From Flagellimonas ochracea (GTDB lineage: Bacteria; Bacteroidota; Bacteroidia; Flavobacteriales; Flavobacteriaceae), in the NCBI RefSeq assembly GCF_009903685.1, contig NZ_JAAABI010000002.1, positions 912,512-976,511 on the forward strand: a DNA stretch of 64,000 nt. The letters are read 5' to 3'. This document shows positions 61,547-64,000 of the stretch, one piece after another (position 1 is the stretch's first letter; each line of letters starts with the position of its first letter). A program made the translations under genes and the position numbers. The notes beneath the pieces were generated by a model. That model saw only the letters and a list, made by a program, of their open reading frames with translations. It made no database searches and was not told where the DNA came from.

Positions 61547-61673
61547 AGGATGTCGATGTTCCAAAAAAAAAATTACGTACCCTTGGTCAAACCAAAAATA
61601 GGAAACCTCTTTGTACTAAACCTACTAGAATGTAAGCGAGGAACTTTTCACATTTCTTTAGAAACAAAACCTA

Positions 61674-61682
61674 TACCTTTGC
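61674..61682 (+). promoter_or_regulatory. -7 element of the putative-porin gene
   Basis: TACCTTTGC matches TAnnTTTG plus the frequent following C. It ends 17 bases before the ATG at 61700. No clear -33 element. Confidence 0.5.
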
Positions 61683-61699
61683 CTCACCAATATAATGGA

Positions 61700-63760
61700 A
61701 TGAGGTTTTTATTTTTTGCCCTGCTTCTTTTTCTGGGTCAAATCCTACAAGCACAGCAAGATTCACTTCCGCCACAAAAAGAGGTGGATTCCCTAAAAAT
61801 GATTGTGGTTGATTCGATCAGAACGGCACAAAAAGATTCTACGGTTTTAGACTCTGTTTCTGGTGATGCAGGAAGGTTGCAACAATTTAAAAGGAAGCAA
61901 AAGCAGGAGAAGAAGATGGACTCTGTTACCATCAAGGATTACAAGATTGTTTCCCACCACCGGGATACCGTGTTTCTTGACACTACCCTTACCATTCAGA
62001 AAGAATATATATACAATTATATACGGCAGGACGATTTTGAATTGATGCCCTTTGCCAATATTGGGCAACCTTATAACATATTGGGTAGATCTTTTTCCCA
62101 AGAGAGCTATTATCCCAAAATTGGTGCAGCAGCCAAGCACGCCAATTATTTTGAAGTGGAGGACATGAAATACTATAACGTACCAACACCCATGACGGAA
62201 CTGATGTTCAAGACAACATTGGAACAAGGGCAGCTTTTGGATGCCATGCTGACCTTTAATCTTTCCAAAAGGTTCAATGCATCAATTGCCTACAAGGGAT
62301 TTCGTTCTTTGGGAAAATATAGGTTTGAACAAGCCCAAGCAGGAAACTTCAGGACTACCTTTAATTACAGTTCCCAAAATGATAGATATAGCCTAAGGGG
62401 ACATATAGCCGCACAGGATTTAGAAGCCCAAGAAAATGGAGGATTATTGAATCGGGATCAGTTTGAAAATGACGAGGAAGGGGAGTTTGAGGATAGGTTT
62501 CGAATTGATGTACGATATACGGATGCCAATACAAGAATTTTAGGGAAACGATACTATTTGGACCATAAGTTCAAGTTTCTAAAAGGTAAAAAGGATTCGT
62601 TGAATCCGAAACCAACTACTTTAAGCATTGGTCACGAATTTATGTATGAGACCAAGTTCTACGATTTTACACAGACTTCGCAAAACGATGCCTTTGGCGA
62701 AGACCCATTTTTGGTTCCGATTGAGGATAGAGCAAGGTTAAAGACCATGTTCAACAAAGGTACATTGGCATTTTCAAACAAGTTGCTGGGGAAAATTTCA
62801 GGGGGAGTGGGGCTGTACAATTACAATTACTTTTTAAACAGTGTTGTTATTACAGATGAAGGCACAATACCCAATAAATTGGAAGGAGAGGAAATTGTGG
62901 TCAATGGTGCATATTCCAAAACAGTTGGCCCATTGTCCTTACATGGGGATTTGAATTATACCGTATCAGGAGAACTTACCGGAAATAGTTTGAATGTTTT
63001 GGCAAAGTATCAGATTAATGAGAATAATACTGTATTGGGGGGAATCAATTTGATGTCCCGCATGCCGGATTTTAACTATCTTCTGTATCAGAGCGAGTAC
63101 CGAAATTTCAATTGGTTCAACGCCAATTCTTTTGAAAAACAACAGACACAGAACATCAGGTTTGGATTAGATTCAAAAAAGTTAGGATTTCTAGAAGCTG
63201 AATACAGCGCCATTGATAATTATACTTATTTTGCTTCCACAGCCACACAAGAACAAATTGATGCGGGTCAGGAAACGGCATTCGTACAAGCTTTTCAACA
63301 ATCCAATACCATAAATCACCTAAGGGTAAAATATACCAAGGAATTAAGATGGAGAAAGTGGGCCTTGGCCAATACCGTATTATATCAGGAAGTAACCCAA
63401 GAAGAGAACGTAATGAACTTGCCCCAATTGGTTACAAGAAATACCCTGTATTTTTCAAGTGATGTTTTCAAAAAAGCCTTGTTTCTGCAAACAGGGGTTA
63501 CCTTCAAATATTTCACCTCATACAATATGAATGCATTTAATCCCTTACTGGGCGAGTTTTATATTCAAAACAATGAGGAGTTTGGAGGATATCCCTTAAT
63601 GGATGTTTTTATCAATGCCAAGGTACGCCAAACAAGGATATACCTAAAAGCGGAACATCTGAATTCCATTTTTTCAGAACCCAGTTATTTTTCCGCACCG
63701 AACTATCCCTACCGGGATTTTGTAATTCGTTTTGGCTTGGTCTGGAACTTCTTTTCTTAA
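61700..63760 (+). CDS. Putative porin (Porin_10-type beta-barrel)
   Basis: From the ATG at 61700 (the open frame starts at 61550, but the first 50 residues are not signal-like) the protein is 686 residues. A signal peptide ends near ILQAQ. A charged helical segment follows (LQQFKRKQKQEKKMDSVTIK), then a predicted barrel of alternating strands (FIDVRYTDANTRILGKRYYL-type, SLSIGHEFMYETKFYDFTQ-type). It ends in a barrel-type sequence (FVIRFGLVWNFFS). This matches the Bacteroidota 'putative porin' family. The signal-like start and promoter support 61700. Substrate unknown. Confidence 0.85.
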   Translation: MRFLFFALLLFLGQILQAQQDSLPPQKEVDSLKMIVVDSIRTAQKDSTVLDSVSGDAGRLQQFKRKQKQEKKMDSVTIKDYKIVSHHRDTVFLDTTLTIQKEYIYNYIRQDDFELMPFANIGQPYNILGRSFSQESYYPKIGAAAKHANYFEVEDMKYYNVPTPMTELMFKTTLEQGQLLDAMLTFNLSKRFNASIAYKGFRSLGKYRFEQAQAGNFRTTFNYSSQNDRYSLRGHIAAQDLEAQENGGLLNRDQFENDEEGEFEDRFRIDVRYTDANTRILGKRYYLDHKFKFLKGKKDSLNPKPTTLSIGHEFMYETKFYDFTQTSQNDAFGEDPFLVPIEDRARLKTMFNKGTLAFSNKLLGKISGGVGLYNYNYFLNSVVITDEGTIPNKLEGEEIVVNGAYSKTVGPLSLHGDLNYTVSGELTGNSLNVLAKYQINENNTVLGGINLMSRMPDFNYLLYQSEYRNFNWFNANSFEKQQTQNIRFGLDSKKLGFLEAEYSAIDNYTYFASTATQEQIDAGQETAFVQAFQQSNTINHLRVKYTKELRWRKWALANTVLYQEVTQEENVMNLPQLVTRNTLYFSSDVFKKALFLQTGVTFKYFTSYNMNAFNPLLGEFYIQNNEEFGGYPLMDVFINAKVRQTRIYLKAEHLNSIFSEPSYFSAPNYPYRDFVIRFGLVWNFFS

Positions 63761-63849
63761 AGTTCTCATAACGAAAAAGAAATTTTTGTTGATAAACAGC
63801 AACTTACACCAAAGTCGCATTTTTTTTCAAAAAAAATGGGCCAAAACTA

Positions 63850-63881
63850 TTTGCGGGTAAAAAATAACCTGATTATATTTG
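63850..63881 (+). promoter_or_regulatory. Strong promoter with -33 and -7 elements
   Basis: TTTG at 63850-63853 and TATATTTG at 63874-63881 are separated by 20 bases, the best -33/-7 pair in the window. The continuation GCACCCGC is typical of flavobacterial rRNA promoters. Confidence 0.65.
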
Positions 63882-64000
63882 CACCCGCTTAACCGATAAG
63901 GGTTGGGTAGTTTTGGAGGGGATCGACTCTTTTTAGGGGTTGTTTTTTTCTGATTCTGGAAGAAGTTCATTTGACATATTGTATAGACAGCGTAAAAGAG
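63882..64000 (+). other. Probable rRNA operon leader
   Basis: No open frame is present. The final part (TTCATTTGACATATTG near 63967-63982) resembles leaders upstream of 16S rRNA genes in Flavobacteriaceae, following a strong promoter. The rRNA itself would begin outside the window; the call rests on resemblance from memory. Confidence 0.5.

Noticed and set aside
61550..61699. N-terminal extension of the porin gene upstream of 61700
   Set aside because: It overlaps the promoter and places 50 non-signal residues before a clear signal peptide.
63900..63960. Possible tRNA in the terminal region (a GGTTGGGTAG-like start)
   Set aside because: No cloverleaf with matching acceptor and anticodon arms can be drawn.
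1..64000. CRISPR array or known restriction system
   Set aside because: No regularly spaced repeats and no methylase, nuclease or Cas motifs were found in the genes.

Overview
The window looks like chromosomal DNA of a marine member of the Flavobacteriaceae (Bacteroidota), possibly an Allomuricauda/Muricauda relative; the genus is a guess. The evidence is families largely confined to Bacteroidota (GSCFA, DUF4230, DUF6090, DUF6607, DUF5522, HmuY, the Porin_10-type 'putative porin', TonB receptors with a carboxypeptidase-like N-terminal domain) and promoters of the TAnnTTTG (-7) type. No tRNA, CRISPR array, prophage or insertion sequence was seen.

Layout. 1-3.6 kb: end of an alanine/sodium symporter gene, then the ribosome-assembly GTPases era and der flanking a small membrane-protein gene. 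3.6-11.5 kb (minus): penicillin-binding protein 1C and a giant alpha-2-macroglobulin lipoprotein, a known envelope-defence pair. 11.7-12.7 kb: two small NTF2-fold exported proteins. 12.7-15.8 kb (minus): a tight M23 peptidase / MerR / LemA / TPM / TPM operon. 15.9-20.8 kb: alaS followed by DUF6090, GSCFA and DUF4230 genes. 20.8-27.2 kb: aromatic amino-acid hydroxylase, DUF4136 lipoprotein, two very small genes, D-cysteine desulfhydrase-like enzyme, glucosaminidase, hemL.

27.25-29.88 kb is an AT-rich accessory island that reads as two integron-like gene cassettes: an unknown 351-residue protein, and a ComEC-like metallo-beta-lactamase with a small membrane protein. A third, isolated cassette of the same design carries an esterase at 55.0-56.2 kb. 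In each case the first bases of the cassette are complementary to the start of the palindromic site that ends it, as in integron cassettes. No integrase lies in the window.

30-36.4 kb is a haem/iron-uptake locus: TonB receptor, HmuY lipoprotein and DoxX-like protein on the minus strand, DUF6607 divergently, and an AraC regulator, with a pair of inverted half-sites around the receptor promoter. 36.4-41.6 kb: a membrane nucleotide-cyclase-like protein, DUF5367/DUF1772/NmrA genes, a DUF3307-SatD pair behind duplicated operator-like palindromes, and a Spy-like protein. 42.1-43.5 kb encodes two paralogous exported acidic proteins built from a 34-35 residue repeat that I do not recognise. 43.6-49.3 kb: anion transporter, aminotransferase, large TonB receptor. 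49.7-54.9 kb: lysS, thioredoxin-like protein, membrane-bound LuxR-type regulator, Pmp3-like peptide, lipoprotein, lipB. 56.3-63.8 kb: TapB-like and OmpA-family proteins, a large propeller-like lipoprotein, rnhB and a putative porin. The last 150 bases hold a strong promoter and what looks like the leader of an rRNA operon starting just beyond the window.
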